Below are positions 25,670 to 34,908 of a stretch of DNA of 64,000 bases, in pieces. Source of the DNA: Actinomycetota bacterium (GTDB lineage: Bacteria > Actinomycetota > Thermoleophilia > Solirubrobacterales > Solirubrobacteraceae); the NCBI GenBank assembly GCA_009699245.1, contig WLOQ01000006.1:1-64000 (forward strand), in the 5' to 3' direction. Numbering within the stretch: position 1 is the stretch's first letter; each line of letters starts with the position of its first letter. The translations under genes were made by a program, and so were the position numbers. Below the pieces are notes generated by a model. The model saw only the letters and a list, made by a program, of their open reading frames with translations, was not told the origin of the DNA and made no database searches.

Positions 25670-28083
25670 TCGGGGTCATCGCCGACGACCCCGAGCGGGT
25701 CGTCGAGATCGGCGGTCAGCGGCCGATCCCGCGCGAGCTGCCGGTGCTGCCCCTGCGTGAGACGGTCCCGCTGCCCGACACGCTGATCCCGCTCGCGATC
25801 GGCCAGGAACGGTCCATCCAGCTCGTCGACGATGTGCTGGCAGGCAACCGGATGCTCGTGATGGTCGCTTCGCGCGACGGCGAGCTTGAGGTTCCCGGAC
25901 CCGGCGATCTCTACGAGGTCGGCGTCGTCGGCTCGATCGCGCGGATGATGAAGGTGCCCGACGGGAGCCTGCGGATCCTCGTCCAGGGCGCCGAGCGCGT
26001 GCGCATCGACCACTGGACCCGTGAGTCGCCGTACCTCGTCGCGGAGATCAGTGAGATCCCCGACATCCTGCGTGAGTCGCCGGAGCTCACGGCGCTCGAA
26101 CGCAACGTCCAGCAGACATTCACGAAGATCGTCGAGCAGGTGCCCTACCTGCCGGAGGAGCTTCAGGTCGCCGTCGCGAACATCGATGATGCGGTCACCC
26201 TCGCGAATCTCATCGCGGGCTCGCTGCGGCTGAAGACCGAGGACAAGCAGGAGCTGCTCGAGGAGCCGGACGTCCAGCGGCGGCTGCGGCGCCTCGCCGA
26301 GATCCTCGCGCGCGAGCTCGACGTCATCCAGATCGGCTCGAAGATCCAGTCGCAGGTCCAGTCGGAGCTTGAGAAGGGGCAGCGGGAGTTCGTCCTGCGC
26401 CAGCAGCTCAAGGCGATTCAGGAGGAGCTCGGCGAGTTCGACGAGGTCGCGGCCGAGGCGGCGACCCTGCGCGAGCAGCTCGACGCGGCGCAGCTCCCGG
26501 ACGAGGTGCGCGTCCAGGCCGATCGCGAACTGAAGCGCCTTGAGAGTCTCCCGCCGCAGGCCGCCGAGTACGGCGTCATCCGCACGTACCTTGAGTGGCT
26601 CGCGACGCTGCCCTGGGCCGTCAGCACGCCCGACAACCTCGACCTGGCCCACGCCCGCGCGGTGCTCGACGAGGATCACTACGACATCGAGCAGGTGAAG
26701 GACCGCATCATCGAGTTTCTCGCCGTTCGGCAGCTCACGGCAGGGGCGGGGACGCAGCCCGCCGGGTCGATCCTCTGCCTCGTCGGCCCGCCCGGCGTCG
26801 GCAAGACGTCGATCGGTCGCTCGATCGCGCGTGCCCTCGGTCGGGACTTCGAGCGCATCAGCGCGGGCGGTGTGCGCGACGAGTCGGAGATCCGCGGACA
26901 CCGGCGCACGTACATCGGGGCGATGCCCGGCACGATCATCCGGGCGCTGCGCGACGCGGGCTCGAACAACCCGCTCTTCATGATCGACGAGATCGACAAG
27001 ATGGGGAGCGATTGGCGGGGGGACCCGGCCAGCGCGATGCTCGAGGTGCTCGATCCGGAGCAGAACGGCACCTTCCGCGACCACTACCTCGACGTCCCGT
27101 TCGACCTGTCGGACGTGATGTTCGTCACGACGGCGAACACCCTCGAGACGATCCCGCGGCCCCTGCTCGACCGCATGGAGGTCATCCAGCTCGCCGGCTA
27201 CACGGCCGACGAGAAGCTCCAGATCGCGCGGCGGTACCTCGTGCCGCGACAGATCGAGCGCAACGGCCTGAAGAAGAGCTGGATCTCGTTCTCCAACGCG
27301 GCGCTCAAGGTGATCATCAGCGAGTACACCCGCGAGGCCGGCGTGCGCGGGCTCGAGCGGGTGATCGGCACGGTGTGCCGTCGTGTGGCCCGCGAGATCG
27401 CGGAGAGCGGCGGCACGCGCCCGGCGAAGAAGATCGCGGTCGGTGAGGAGCGCGCCCGCGAGCTGCTCGGCAAGGCGCGGTTCCACGAGGAGACGCGCCG
27501 ACGCACGCGCGAGCCAGGCGTCGCCACGGGCCTTGCGTGGACGCCGGTGGGTGGCGACGTGCTCTTCATCGAGGCGGCGGCCATGCCGGGCAAGGGCGGG
27601 CTGACGATCACCGGTCAGCTCGGCGACGTCATGCGCGAGTCGGCGCAGGCCGCGCTGACGTATGTGCGCGGACACGTCGGCGAGATCGCCCCTGACCTCC
27701 CAGAGGACTGGTTCGCCACGCACGACCTCCACCTGCACGTCCCGGCCGGCGCGATCCCGAAGGACGGGCCGAGCGCCGGCATCACGATGACGAGCGCCCT
27801 CGCCTCGCTCCTGTCCGGTCGCCCGGTGCGCGGCGAGGTCGCGATGACCGGCGAGGTGACGCTGACCGGCCAAGTGCTGCCGATCGGCGGTCTCAAGGAG
27901 AAGGCGCTCGCGGCCCAGCGCAATGGGGTGCGGACGATCATCGCTCCGGCGCTCAACGAGCCGGACATCGACGAGATCCCCGAGCATCTGCGTCGGCACC
28001 TCACCTTCGTCTTCGTGGAGGACGTGCGCGAAGTCCTCGCGGCGGCCCTCGAGGCGCGTCCTCGCCCGTCCACCCGCGGCTGA
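25666..28083 (+). CDS. lon: ATP-dependent protease Lon
   Basis: An 805-residue protein of full family length. N-terminal substrate-binding domain (LPVLPLRETVPLPDTLIPLA onward), helical region, AAA+ module with Walker A GPPGVGKT (374-381) and FMIDEIDKMG, then the protease domain with the Ser703/Lys746 dyad in KDGPSAGITM and GGLKEKALAA. It degrades misfolded and regulatory proteins. GTG start overlapping hsp20. Confidence 0.97.
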   Translation: MIGVIADDPERVVEIGGQRPIPRELPVLPLRETVPLPDTLIPLAIGQERSIQLVDDVLAGNRMLVMVASRDGELEVPGPGDLYEVGVVGSIARMMKVPDGSLRILVQGAERVRIDHWTRESPYLVAEISEIPDILRESPELTALERNVQQTFTKIVEQVPYLPEELQVAVANIDDAVTLANLIAGSLRLKTEDKQELLEEPDVQRRLRRLAEILARELDVIQIGSKIQSQVQSELEKGQREFVLRQQLKAIQEELGEFDEVAAEAATLREQLDAAQLPDEVRVQADRELKRLESLPPQAAEYGVIRTYLEWLATLPWAVSTPDNLDLAHARAVLDEDHYDIEQVKDRIIEFLAVRQLTAGAGTQPAGSILCLVGPPGVGKTSIGRSIARALGRDFERISAGGVRDESEIRGHRRTYIGAMPGTIIRALRDAGSNNPLFMIDEIDKMGSDWRGDPASAMLEVLDPEQNGTFRDHYLDVPFDLSDVMFVTTANTLETIPRPLLDRMEVIQLAGYTADEKLQIARRYLVPRQIERNGLKKSWISFSNAALKVIISEYTREAGVRGLERVIGTVCRRVAREIAESGGTRPAKKIAVGEERARELLGKARFHEETRRRTREPGVATGLAWTPVGGDVLFIEAAAMPGKGGLTITGQLGDVMRESAQAALTYVRGHVGEIAPDLPEDWFATHDLHLHVPAGAIPKDGPSAGITMTSALASLLSGRPVRGEVAMTGEVTLTGQVLPIGGLKEKALAAQRNGVRTIIAPALNEPDIDEIPEHLRRHLTFVFVEDVREVLAAALEARPRPSTRG

Positions 28084-28157
28084 ACGCAATTCGCCATGCG
28101 CGAGCCCCTGCGGGGGTAGACTCCACGCCCAGGCGACGATCGAGAAAGAGACCCACC

Positions 28158-28616
28158 ATGGCCGACAGCACCACGGCGAACCGCGCCGCCCAGACCTTCC
28201 AGGACCTCCTCGCGAACCCCTACCTGCGCAAGCTCGCGCAGGATCCGGAGATCCGCGACGACGCTCGCATCGCCTATGACGCCGCGCGCAAGGCACTCGA
28301 CCGCGCGCGCCAGGCCGACAGCCTCGGCAACGCGATCTTCGACGACGCGAAGCTCCACGCGAACATCGCCAAGGCCGCCAACAGCATCGCGGACGCGCGC
28401 GAGCGCCTCGTCACGAAGCCCAAGCGCCATCCCTTCGCCAAGGCGTTCGTCCTGCTCGTCGCCGGCTCCGTGCTCGCGCTCGTGCTGAGCGAGGAACTGC
28501 GCAACAAGGTCCTCGACCTCCTGTTCGGGGCCGAGGAGGAGTTCGATTACGTCTCGACGACCGGGCCGCTCGACGGGAACGTCGCCGACTCGGCGTCGCT
28601 CGGCGACGAGGCCTAG
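28158..28616 (+). CDS. Single-pass membrane protein, alpha-helical, unknown
   Basis: A 152-residue protein. Residues 1-90 are helical and charged (NRAAQTFQDLLANPYLRKLA, DAARKALDRARQ), followed by one membrane segment (about 94-112, AFVLLVAGSVLALVLSEEL) and an acidic tail. TAGACT at 28117-28122 is a likely -10 with a 30-nt leader. The gene converges on glyS. Not recognised beyond this. Confidence 0.65.
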   Translation: MADSTTANRAAQTFQDLLANPYLRKLAQDPEIRDDARIAYDAARKALDRARQADSLGNAIFDDAKLHANIAKAANSIADARERLVTKPKRHPFAKAFVLLVAGSVLALVLSEELRNKVLDLLFGAEEEFDYVSTTGPLDGNVADSASLGDEA

Positions 28617-28626
28617 AGGCCGCTCG

Positions 28627-29985
28627 TCAGGCGGCGAGCTTCGGCGTCGTCCACGGCGCCGCGAGGCGGCCGCCGAAGAGCGCCGGCAGGTCGTCGATCG
28701 CGATCCGCTCCTGTGTGAGGCTGTCCCGGTCGCGGACCGTCACCGTGCGGTCCTCGATCGACTGGTGGTCGACGGTCACGCACCACGGCGTGCCGATCTC
28801 ATCCTGACGGCGGTAGCGCTTGCCGATCGAGCCGCCCTCGTCGTACTCGGTCTGCATGGCAAAGCGCAGGAGGTCGTGGATCTCACGGGCGAGCTCCGGC
28901 TGGCCCTCCTTGCGCACCAGCGGCAGGATCGCGACCTTGACGGGGGCGAGGCGCGGATGCAGACGCAGCACGGTGCGCGTCTCGCCGTCGACCTCCTCCT
29001 CGTCGTACGAGTCGACGAGGAACGCGAGCGTCGCGCGGTCGGCGCCCGCGGCGGGCTCGATCACGTGCGGGACGTAGCGCTCGCCTGACGCCTGGTCGAA
29101 GTACTCGAGCTTCTCGCCCGAGAACTCGGCGTGCTGCGTGAGGTCGAAGTTCCCGCGGTTCGCAATGCCCTCGAGCTCGCTCCAGCCGATCGGGAAGAGG
29201 TACTCGACGTCGCTCGTCCCCGACGAGTAGTGCGAGAGCTCGTCGGCGGCGTGGGCGCGGATCTCGAGATGGTCCGGACGGATGCCGAGGTCGGTGTACC
29301 AGGTGCGCCGCTCCTCGATCCAGTGCTGGTACCACTGCTCCGCTTCGGCGGGCGGGACGAAGAACTCCATCTCCATCTGCTCGAACTCGCGCGTGCGGAA
29401 GATGAAGTTGCCGGGGGTGATCTCGTTGCGGAAGGACTTGCCGACCTGCGCGATGCCGAACGGCGGCTTCTTGCGCGAGAACTGCAGGACGTTCTTGAAG
29501 TTGATGAAGATGCCCTGGGCGGTCTCCGGGCGCAGGTAGGCGACGGAGGCGGTGTCCTGGACCGGTCCGACGTGCGTCTGGAACATGAGGTTGAACGCGC
29601 GCGCCTCGGTGAGGTCGCAGTCGGGTCCCTCACCGGGGCACTTCGACGGCTTCTGCGGGCACTGCAGGTCGGCGACGTGATCGGCGCGGAAGCGGCCCTT
29701 GCAGGTGCGGCAGTCGACCATCGGGTCGCTGAATCCGCCGACGTGCCCGCTGGCCTCCCAGACGCGCGGGTGCTGGAGAATCGCCGAATCCAGAGCGACG
29801 ATGTCCTCGCGGCTGAGCATCGCCTGCCACCAGGCGTTCTTCACATTCGTCTTGAGCAGGACCCCGTAATGGCCGTAGTCGTACGTCGAGCCGAGGCCGC
29901 CGTAGATCTCCGATGAGGGGAAGATGAAGCCGCGACGCTTGCACAGCGCCACGATCTTGTCCATGGTCACGACGTCCTGGGGCAT
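28627..29985 (-). CDS. glyS: Glycine--tRNA ligase (class II, alpha2 type)
   Basis: A 452-residue class II synthetase. MDKIVALCKRRGFIFPSSEI and YGGLGSTYDYGHYGVLLK mark the eukaryote/archaea-like dimeric GlyRS found in actinobacteria. Motif 2 is near GIAQVGKSFRNEITPGNFIFR and motif 3 is in the C-terminal half before the anticodon-binding domain (LAPVKVAILPLV). Several Cys in DCRTCKGRFR and PQKPSKCPGEGPDC form the insertion domain. It charges tRNA-Gly. Confidence 0.96.
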   Translation of the reverse strand: MPQDVVTMDKIVALCKRRGFIFPSSEIYGGLGSTYDYGHYGVLLKTNVKNAWWQAMLSREDIVALDSAILQHPRVWEASGHVGGFSDPMVDCRTCKGRFRADHVADLQCPQKPSKCPGEGPDCDLTEARAFNLMFQTHVGPVQDTASVAYLRPETAQGIFINFKNVLQFSRKKPPFGIAQVGKSFRNEITPGNFIFRTREFEQMEMEFFVPPAEAEQWYQHWIEERRTWYTDLGIRPDHLEIRAHAADELSHYSSGTSDVEYLFPIGWSELEGIANRGNFDLTQHAEFSGEKLEYFDQASGERYVPHVIEPAAGADRATLAFLVDSYDEEEVDGETRTVLRLHPRLAPVKVAILPLVRKEGQPELAREIHDLLRFAMQTEYDEGGSIGKRYRRQDEIGTPWCVTVDHQSIEDRTVTVRDRDSLTQERIAIDDLPALFGGRLAAPWTTPKLAA

Positions 29986-30046
29986 GGCGCCGGATGCTAG
30001 TGGGGACGGGCGCTGCGAGTGAGGCCGCTCCTATACTCCTCGACCG

Positions 30047-30382
30047 ATGCCCATCTACGAATACCGACGCCCCGACGGGTCGACCTTCGAGATCATGCAG
30101 AAGATGGCTGACCCGTCCCTGGAGAAGGATCCGGAGACGGGGGTTCCCGTCGAGCGGGTCTTCCACCCGATCGCGGTGCACTTCAAGGGCAAGGGCTTCC
30201 ACAACACCGATTACGGCACCAAGCGCCGCAACCGGGAGCTGGAGAAGTCGGCGAAGGACGGAGCCGACAAGCACGACGCGAAGACGGCCGAGAAGCGCGC
30301 CGAGCCGAAGGCTGAGGCGAAGACCGAGGCCAAGCCCAAGGCCGAGGCCAAGCCGAAGGCCGACACCAAGAAGTCCGCGTAG
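30047..30382 (+). CDS. FmdB-like protein lacking the zinc-ribbon cysteines
   Basis: A 111-residue protein. The start MPIYEYRRPDGSTFEIMQKM and the end of the domain (VFHPIAVHFKGKGFHNTDYG) align with FmdB/CxxC-CxxC-SSSS regulatory proteins, but every Cys expected in the ribbon is replaced and the protein has none. A Lys/Ala/Glu tail (about 68-111, KAEAK-type repeats) follows, probably a charged helix. TATACT at 30032-30037 is a likely -10. Role unknown. Confidence 0.65.
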   Translation: MPIYEYRRPDGSTFEIMQKMADPSLEKDPETGVPVERVFHPIAVHFKGKGFHNTDYGTKRRNRELEKSAKDGADKHDAKTAEKRAEPKAEAKTEAKPKAEAKPKADTKKSA

Positions 30383-30387
30383 CGCCC

Positions 30388-31521
30388 TCAGCTCTCCAGG
30401 AAGCGCTGCACCTGCCGCTGGCGCGCCGGCGCTGAGACCGTGAGGCCCGCGCCGCCGTCCGGCAGCGTGACCGTGCCGGTCGGCTTGAGGACGCGCACCG
30501 GTGCATTGCCGCTGGTCGCGATCGTGGCGATGAGCCCGGAGAGGCCCGCGGCGCCCATGTCCGACGTGATCGTGGCCGGCGCGCGCCAGGCGACCATCGG
30601 CCAGTGGAAGAACCCGCGGACCGAGAGGACCTGCGCGCGCATCGCCGAGAGCACCTTCTGCTGGCGGCGCGCCCGCGTGAGGTCGTTCTCGCGCGGGTTG
30701 CAGAGGTTCTCGCGGGTGCGCGACAGCGCGAGCGCCTGCTTGCCGTCGATGTGTGTCGTGCCGGACCGCAGGCGCAGGGTGTAGCCGCCGTTGCGGTAGC
30801 CGCCGTTGATGCGCGAGACGACGCAGCCACCGCTGTAGTCGATGCCGCCCATCGCGTCGATTAGCTGCGGGAAGCGCGCGAAGTCGACGACGATCACGTG
30901 GTCGATGTCGATTCCGAGGTAGTCGCGGACGGTGCGCACAGCGAGCGCGGTGCCGCCGAACGCGTAGGCCGCGTTGATCTTGTTCACGCCGTGTCCGGGG
31001 ATCGGGACGACGGTGTCACGCGGGATCGCGAGCTTGGCGCTGTGGCCGCCCCCCACGCGCAGGAGCTGGATCGAGTCCGAACGGCTCGGCCCGGAGGTCT
31101 GCGCTCCCGGCTCGCGCGTGCCCTTCACGCGCTGGTCGGAGCCGAGCAGGAGCACCGTCGCGGGCGAGACGATCGGGACGCCGGCGGACGTCAGCGCGTC
31201 CTTCGTCGCTCCATCGACGCGGTCCTGGCGCACCTGGGCGCTGAAGAGGAAGAGCAGGCCGGAGAGCGCCACCCAGGCGACGAGGGCGAGCGCCACCCAG
31301 CGCATGAGGCGCAGCACGCCCCGGGGTGTGGGGCGGCGACCCCTGCGCCGCGGCCGCGGCGGCTCCCCAGGCCGCGGCGGCTCACCGTCGTGCGGCGATG
31401 GCTCGCGGGGGCGCGGGTCGACCACGGTCTGCGCGCCGGGGTCGAGCCACGCGGGCCGCGAGCGGCGCACGCGATAGGTGGGGCGGCCCGGGGGCCGCTC
31501 CGGGGGAAGGGCGGAGGACAT
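30388..31521 (-). CDS. LytR-CpsA-Psr (LCP) family cell-wall ligase
   Basis: A 377-residue membrane-anchored protein. A basic Pro/Arg-rich cytoplasmic N-terminus (1-68) precedes one membrane helix (about 69-90, MRWVALALVAWVALSGLLFL). The LCP domain has VLLLGSDQR, SRSDSIQLLRV, IPRDTVVPIPGHGVNKINAA and LALSRTRENL. LCP enzymes transfer polymers such as arabinogalactan or teichoic-acid-like glycans from undecaprenyl carriers to peptidoglycan. It diverges from the ROK kinase gene with only 20 bp between starts. Confidence 0.92.
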   Translation of the reverse strand: MSSALPPERPPGRPTYRVRRSRPAWLDPGAQTVVDPRPREPSPHDGEPPRPGEPPRPRRRGRRPTPRGVLRLMRWVALALVAWVALSGLLFLFSAQVRQDRVDGATKDALTSAGVPIVSPATVLLLGSDQRVKGTREPGAQTSGPSRSDSIQLLRVGGGHSAKLAIPRDTVVPIPGHGVNKINAAYAFGGTALAVRTVRDYLGIDIDHVIVVDFARFPQLIDAMGGIDYSGGCVVSRINGGYRNGGYTLRLRSGTTHIDGKQALALSRTRENLCNPRENDLTRARRQQKVLSAMRAQVLSVRGFFHWPMVAWRAPATITSDMGAAGLSGLIATIATSGNAPVRVLKPTGTVTLPDGGAGLTVSAPARQRQVQRFLES

Positions 31522-31528
31522 CGGTGGG

Positions 31529-31534
31529 TATGTT
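31529..31534 (+). promoter_or_regulatory. -10 element, leaderless promoter of the ROK kinase gene
   Basis: TATGTT ends 7 bp before the ATG at 31542. This favours that start over the in-frame ATG at 31530, which lies inside the -10. Confidence 0.45.
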
Positions 31535-31541
31535 CCCGGCC

Positions 31542-32501
31542 ATGGCCGATCGGTGCGTCATCGGAGTGGACCTCGGCGGGACGAAGGCCCTTGCGGGCGC
31601 CGTGGGGGAGGACCTCGCCGTCCACCACCGGCTCCAGCGCCCGTCCCAGGGACTCGCGACCGGGGAGCTGCTGGATGTGCTCGCCGGCATGGTGCGCGAG
31701 GCCGTCGACGCGGCGCCCGGCGAGGTCGCGGGGGTCGGCTTCGGCGTGCCCGGCGTGCTCGACCGACGCACCGGCATCGTCGCGGCCTGCCCGCACCTGC
31801 CGCTCGAGGGCGTGCGCTTCGAGGCGCTGATGGCCGAGCGTCTCGGGCTGCCGGTCGCGATCGACAACGACGGCAACTGCGCGATGCTCGCGGAGTGGCG
31901 CCACGGCGCCGCCCGCGGAGCCGACGATGCGCTGATGGTCACGGTGGGCACCGGCATCGGCGGCGGCATCGTCGCCGGCGGGCGCCTGCTGCGCGGGGCC
32001 ACCGGTGGCGGCGCCGAGATCGGGCACATGGTCGTCGAGCTCGACGGCCCGCCGTGCGAGGGGCGTTGCCCCGGCCGCGGTCACTGGGAGTGGTACGCCT
32101 CGGGGAACGCCATCGGGCGGGCCGGCGCCGAGGCAGCGCGCAGCGCGCCCGGCTCGGCGCTCGCCGCCGAAGTCGCCGGCGGCCGTGAGATCACCGGAGC
32201 GCTCGTCACGGAGCTCGCGCACCACGGCGACGCAACGGCCGTCGACGTGCTCGCGCTCGTCGGTCGCCGGCTCGGACAGGGCTTCGTCTCGCTCGTCAAC
32301 GTCTTTAACCCCGAACGCATCGTCGTGGCCGGCGGCGCGGTCGCTGCCGGCGATCTGCTCCTCGGTCCGGCGCGCGAGGTCGTCGCGCGGGAGGCGATGC
32401 CGTCGCTGCGCGATGTGGTGCAGATCATCCCGGCGCGGTTCGGGTCCGACGCGGGCCTGCTCGGCGCCGCCACGCTCGCGTTCGAGGAGTGCGTGCGATG
32501 A
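31542..32501 (+). CDS. ROK-family sugar kinase (glucokinase-like)
   Basis: A 319-residue protein. ATP-binding motif VIGVDLGGTKALAG near the start, then GVPGVLD, DNDGNCAMLAEW (catalytic Asp) and VTVGTGIGGGIV. The ROK zinc site is reduced to EIGHMVVELDGPPCEGRCPG with a GHWEWYASG element typical of glucokinases. Likely phosphorylates glucose with ATP. It overlaps rsmI by 4 bp. Confidence 0.88.
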   Translation: MADRCVIGVDLGGTKALAGAVGEDLAVHHRLQRPSQGLATGELLDVLAGMVREAVDAAPGEVAGVGFGVPGVLDRRTGIVAACPHLPLEGVRFEALMAERLGLPVAIDNDGNCAMLAEWRHGAARGADDALMVTVGTGIGGGIVAGGRLLRGATGGGAEIGHMVVELDGPPCEGRCPGRGHWEWYASGNAIGRAGAEAARSAPGSALAAEVAGGREITGALVTELAHHGDATAVDVLALVGRRLGQGFVSLVNVFNPERIVVAGGAVAAGDLLLGPAREVVAREAMPSLRDVVQIIPARFGSDAGLLGAATLAFEECVR

Positions 32502-33313
32502 CCACGCCCGGCCGCCTGCTCGTCTGTCCGACACCGATCGGCAACCTCGAAGATGTGACGCTGCGCGTGCTCGGTGCGCTGCGCGACGCCGACGTCCTCG
32601 CTTGTGAGGACACGCGCACGACCAAGGTGCTGCTCGACCGGTACGGCGTCTCTGCCGAACGCGTGCGCTACGACGCGCACGTCGAGCGCCGCGCGGCGCC
32701 GAAGCTCGTCGACCGGATGCTCGCCGGCGAGGTCGTCGCACTCGTCTCGGATGCGGGCATGCCGCTCGTCAGCGATCCGGGGATCGTCCTCGTGCGCGCC
32801 GCCGTCGCGGCGGGCATCGCGGTCGAGGTCCTGCCGGGGCCGAGCTCGGTCCTCACGGCGCTCGTCGCCAGCGGACTCCCGTCCGAGCGCTGGACCTTCA
32901 CGGGGTTCCTGCCGCGGCGCCGCGGTGAGCTCGAGGCGGTCCTGGCCTCCGAGGACACGCTCGTCGCCTTCGAGTCACCTCGGCGCCTCGGCGCGACGCT
33001 CGCGCTGCTCGCGGAGCTCGACCCGCAGCGCCCGGCGGCGGTCTGCCGCGAACTTACGAAGATCCACGAGGAGATCGTCCGCGGGACGGCGACCGAGCTC
33101 GCCGAGCGCTTCACGCAGGTGCCCCCGCGCGGGGAGATCGTCCTCGTCGTGGGCGGTGCGGAGCCCGGCGTCACGGAGGCCGCCGCGGCCGAGGAGGCCG
33201 TGCGGCGACTCATCGAGGCCGGCGCTCGCCCCCGCGAGGCGGTGCGCGTGGTCGCGAGCCTCACCGGCCGCTCCGCGAACGAGCTCTACCGGGCAGCCGT
33301 CGGCGAGGAGTGA
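32498..33313 (+). CDS. rsmI: 16S rRNA (cytidine-2'-O)-methyltransferase RsmI
   Basis: A 271-residue tetrapyrrole-methylase-fold enzyme. LLVCPTPIGNLEDVTLRVL at the start, ACEDTRTTKVLL, LVSDAGMPLVSDPG (SAM site) and VCRELTKIHEE are RsmI signatures. It 2'-O-methylates C1402 in the decoding centre. The ATG overlaps the ROK stop, with GAGGAG upstream. Confidence 0.95.
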   Translation: MTTPGRLLVCPTPIGNLEDVTLRVLGALRDADVLACEDTRTTKVLLDRYGVSAERVRYDAHVERRAAPKLVDRMLAGEVVALVSDAGMPLVSDPGIVLVRAAVAAGIAVEVLPGPSSVLTALVASGLPSERWTFTGFLPRRRGELEAVLASEDTLVAFESPRRLGATLALLAELDPQRPAAVCRELTKIHEEIVRGTATELAERFTQVPPRGEIVLVVGGAEPGVTEAAAAEEAVRRLIEAGARPREAVRVVASLTGRSANELYRAAVGEE

Positions 33314-33321
33314 TGCCCGGC

Positions 33322-33342
33322 GTGGGCGGCCCCGTCGCCCAC
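33322..33342 (+). terminator. Hairpin between rsmI and metG
   Basis: GTGGGCG (33322-33328) pairs with CGCCCAC (33336-33342) around a 7-nt loop, just after rsmI. The metG promoter (TAGCGT at 33369) follows. Confidence 0.5.
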
Positions 33343-33383
33343 CGTGCGCTGCCCCGTGCCGGACCTACTAGCGTTCCGGCGAC

Positions 33384-34898
33384 ATGGGGCGCTCCACCTT
33401 CTTCGTCACGACGCCGATCTACTACGTCAACGCGGCGCCCCACCTCGGGCACGCCTACACGACGATCGCGGCGGACGTGCTCGCACGGCACCATCGCCAG
33501 CGTGGCGAGGAGGTCTTTTTCCTCACCGGGACGGACGAGCACGGTGAGCCAGTCCAGCTCGCCGCCGAGCGCGAGGGCGTCACGCCGGCGGAGCTCGCCG
33601 ACCGCAACTTCGCGCGCTTCCGCGACCTCGCACCCCAGCTCGGCGCCACGAACGACTTCTTCATCCGCACCTCCGACGCCGAGCACATGGCGAAGGTCCA
33701 GGAGGTCCTGACGAAGGTCAAGGAGCACGGCTACGCCTACGAGGGCACGTACGAGGGCTGGTACTGCCCACGCTGTGCGGACTTCAAGACCGAGCGCGAG
33801 ATCGCCGAGGGCAACACCTGCCCGATCCACCACATCGAGCTCGTGCGCGAGCACGAACACAACTGGTTCTTCGCGCTGTCGGCATTCCAGGAGCCGCTCG
33901 AGCGCCTGTTCGCCGAGCGCCCCGACTTCGTGCGGCCGCGCTCGCGGTACAACGAGGCCCTGTCGTTCATCAAGGCCGGGCTCCAGGACGTGTCGCTCAC
34001 GCGGCGCAAGCTCGACTGGGGCGTCAGCGTCCCGTGGGATCCCGACCAGGTCTTCTACGTCTGGTGGGATGCGCTGCTGAACTACTTCACCGCGCTGTCC
34101 TACGCGCAGCCGGGTGAGGACCTCACGGAGAAGTTCTGGCCGCCGAACGTCCAGCTCGTCGGCAAGGACATCCTGAAGTTCCACACGATCTACTGGCCCG
34201 CCCTGCTGATGGCCGCGGGGCTGCCCGTCCCGGAGCAGGTCGTCGTCCACGGCTTCCTGCTCATGGACGGCGAGAAGATGAGCAAGTCGCTGGGGAACAC
34301 GCTCGACCCCTTCGACGTCATCGACCGCTTCGGCTCCGATGCGCTGCGGTACTACCTCCTGCGCGACGTCTCCTTCGGCCAGGACGGCTCCGTGTCGCCC
34401 GCGGCGTTCGAGGAGCGCTACGAGCGCGAGCTCGCGAACGAGTACGGCAACCTCGCGAGCCGCAGCATCGCGATGCTGCTGCGCTACCGCGACGGCGAGG
34501 TCCCAGCCGTCCGCCACGACGCCGTCCTCGACCCGGACTTCGAGGACCTCGACCTGCGCGTCGCCGAGCTGCTCGACGCCGGCGAGCTGACGCAGGCGCT
34601 CGACGTGATCTGGGCATGCGTGCGGCGGCTCAACCGCTACGTCGAGGAGCAGGCGCCGTGGCAGCTCGCCAAGGACCCGGCGCAGGCGGGGCAGCTCGAC
34701 ACGGTGCTCGCGTCGCTCGCCGAGGGTCTGCGCGTCATCACCGTCCTGCTCCAGCCCTGGCTCCCCGCCACCGCTGAGCGCCTGCTCCGCGCGCTGGGCA
34801 CGCCGGATACGGCGCTCGAGGCCGCGCGGCTCGGCGCGCGCCGCGTCAGCGCCGTCCAGGCGCTCGATCCCGCGCTCTTCCCCAAGCGGGAGGCGTGA
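33384..34898 (+). CDS. metG: Methionine--tRNA ligase
   Basis: A 504-residue class I synthetase. The HIGH-like motif is APHLGHAYT (18-26); KMSKS is at 298-302. The zinc knuckle WYCPRCADFKTEREIAEG and TCPIHH has three Cys and one His, as in Thermus-type enzymes. The anticodon-binding helical domain follows and there is no C-terminal dimerisation domain. First gene of metG-tatD-rsmA-ispE. Confidence 0.97.
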   Translation: MGRSTFFVTTPIYYVNAAPHLGHAYTTIAADVLARHHRQRGEEVFFLTGTDEHGEPVQLAAEREGVTPAELADRNFARFRDLAPQLGATNDFFIRTSDAEHMAKVQEVLTKVKEHGYAYEGTYEGWYCPRCADFKTEREIAEGNTCPIHHIELVREHEHNWFFALSAFQEPLERLFAERPDFVRPRSRYNEALSFIKAGLQDVSLTRRKLDWGVSVPWDPDQVFYVWWDALLNYFTALSYAQPGEDLTEKFWPPNVQLVGKDILKFHTIYWPALLMAAGLPVPEQVVVHGFLLMDGEKMSKSLGNTLDPFDVIDRFGSDALRYYLLRDVSFGQDGSVSPAAFEERYERELANEYGNLASRSIAMLLRYRDGEVPAVRHDAVLDPDFEDLDLRVAELLDAGELTQALDVIWACVRRLNRYVEEQAPWQLAKDPAQAGQLDTVLASLAEGLRVITVLLQPWLPATAERLLRALGTPDTALEAARLGARRVSAVQALDPALFPKREA

Positions 34899-34908
34899 CG
34901 GCGGGCCG

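Noticed and set aside
25651-28296. 881-residue open frame on the minus strand
   Set aside because: Antisense to lon, which is complete with all catalytic residues.
33314-33383. SAM riboswitch or T-box before metG
   Set aside because: The gap is 70 bp with one short hairpin and a -10; no T-box or SAM-aptamer sequence.
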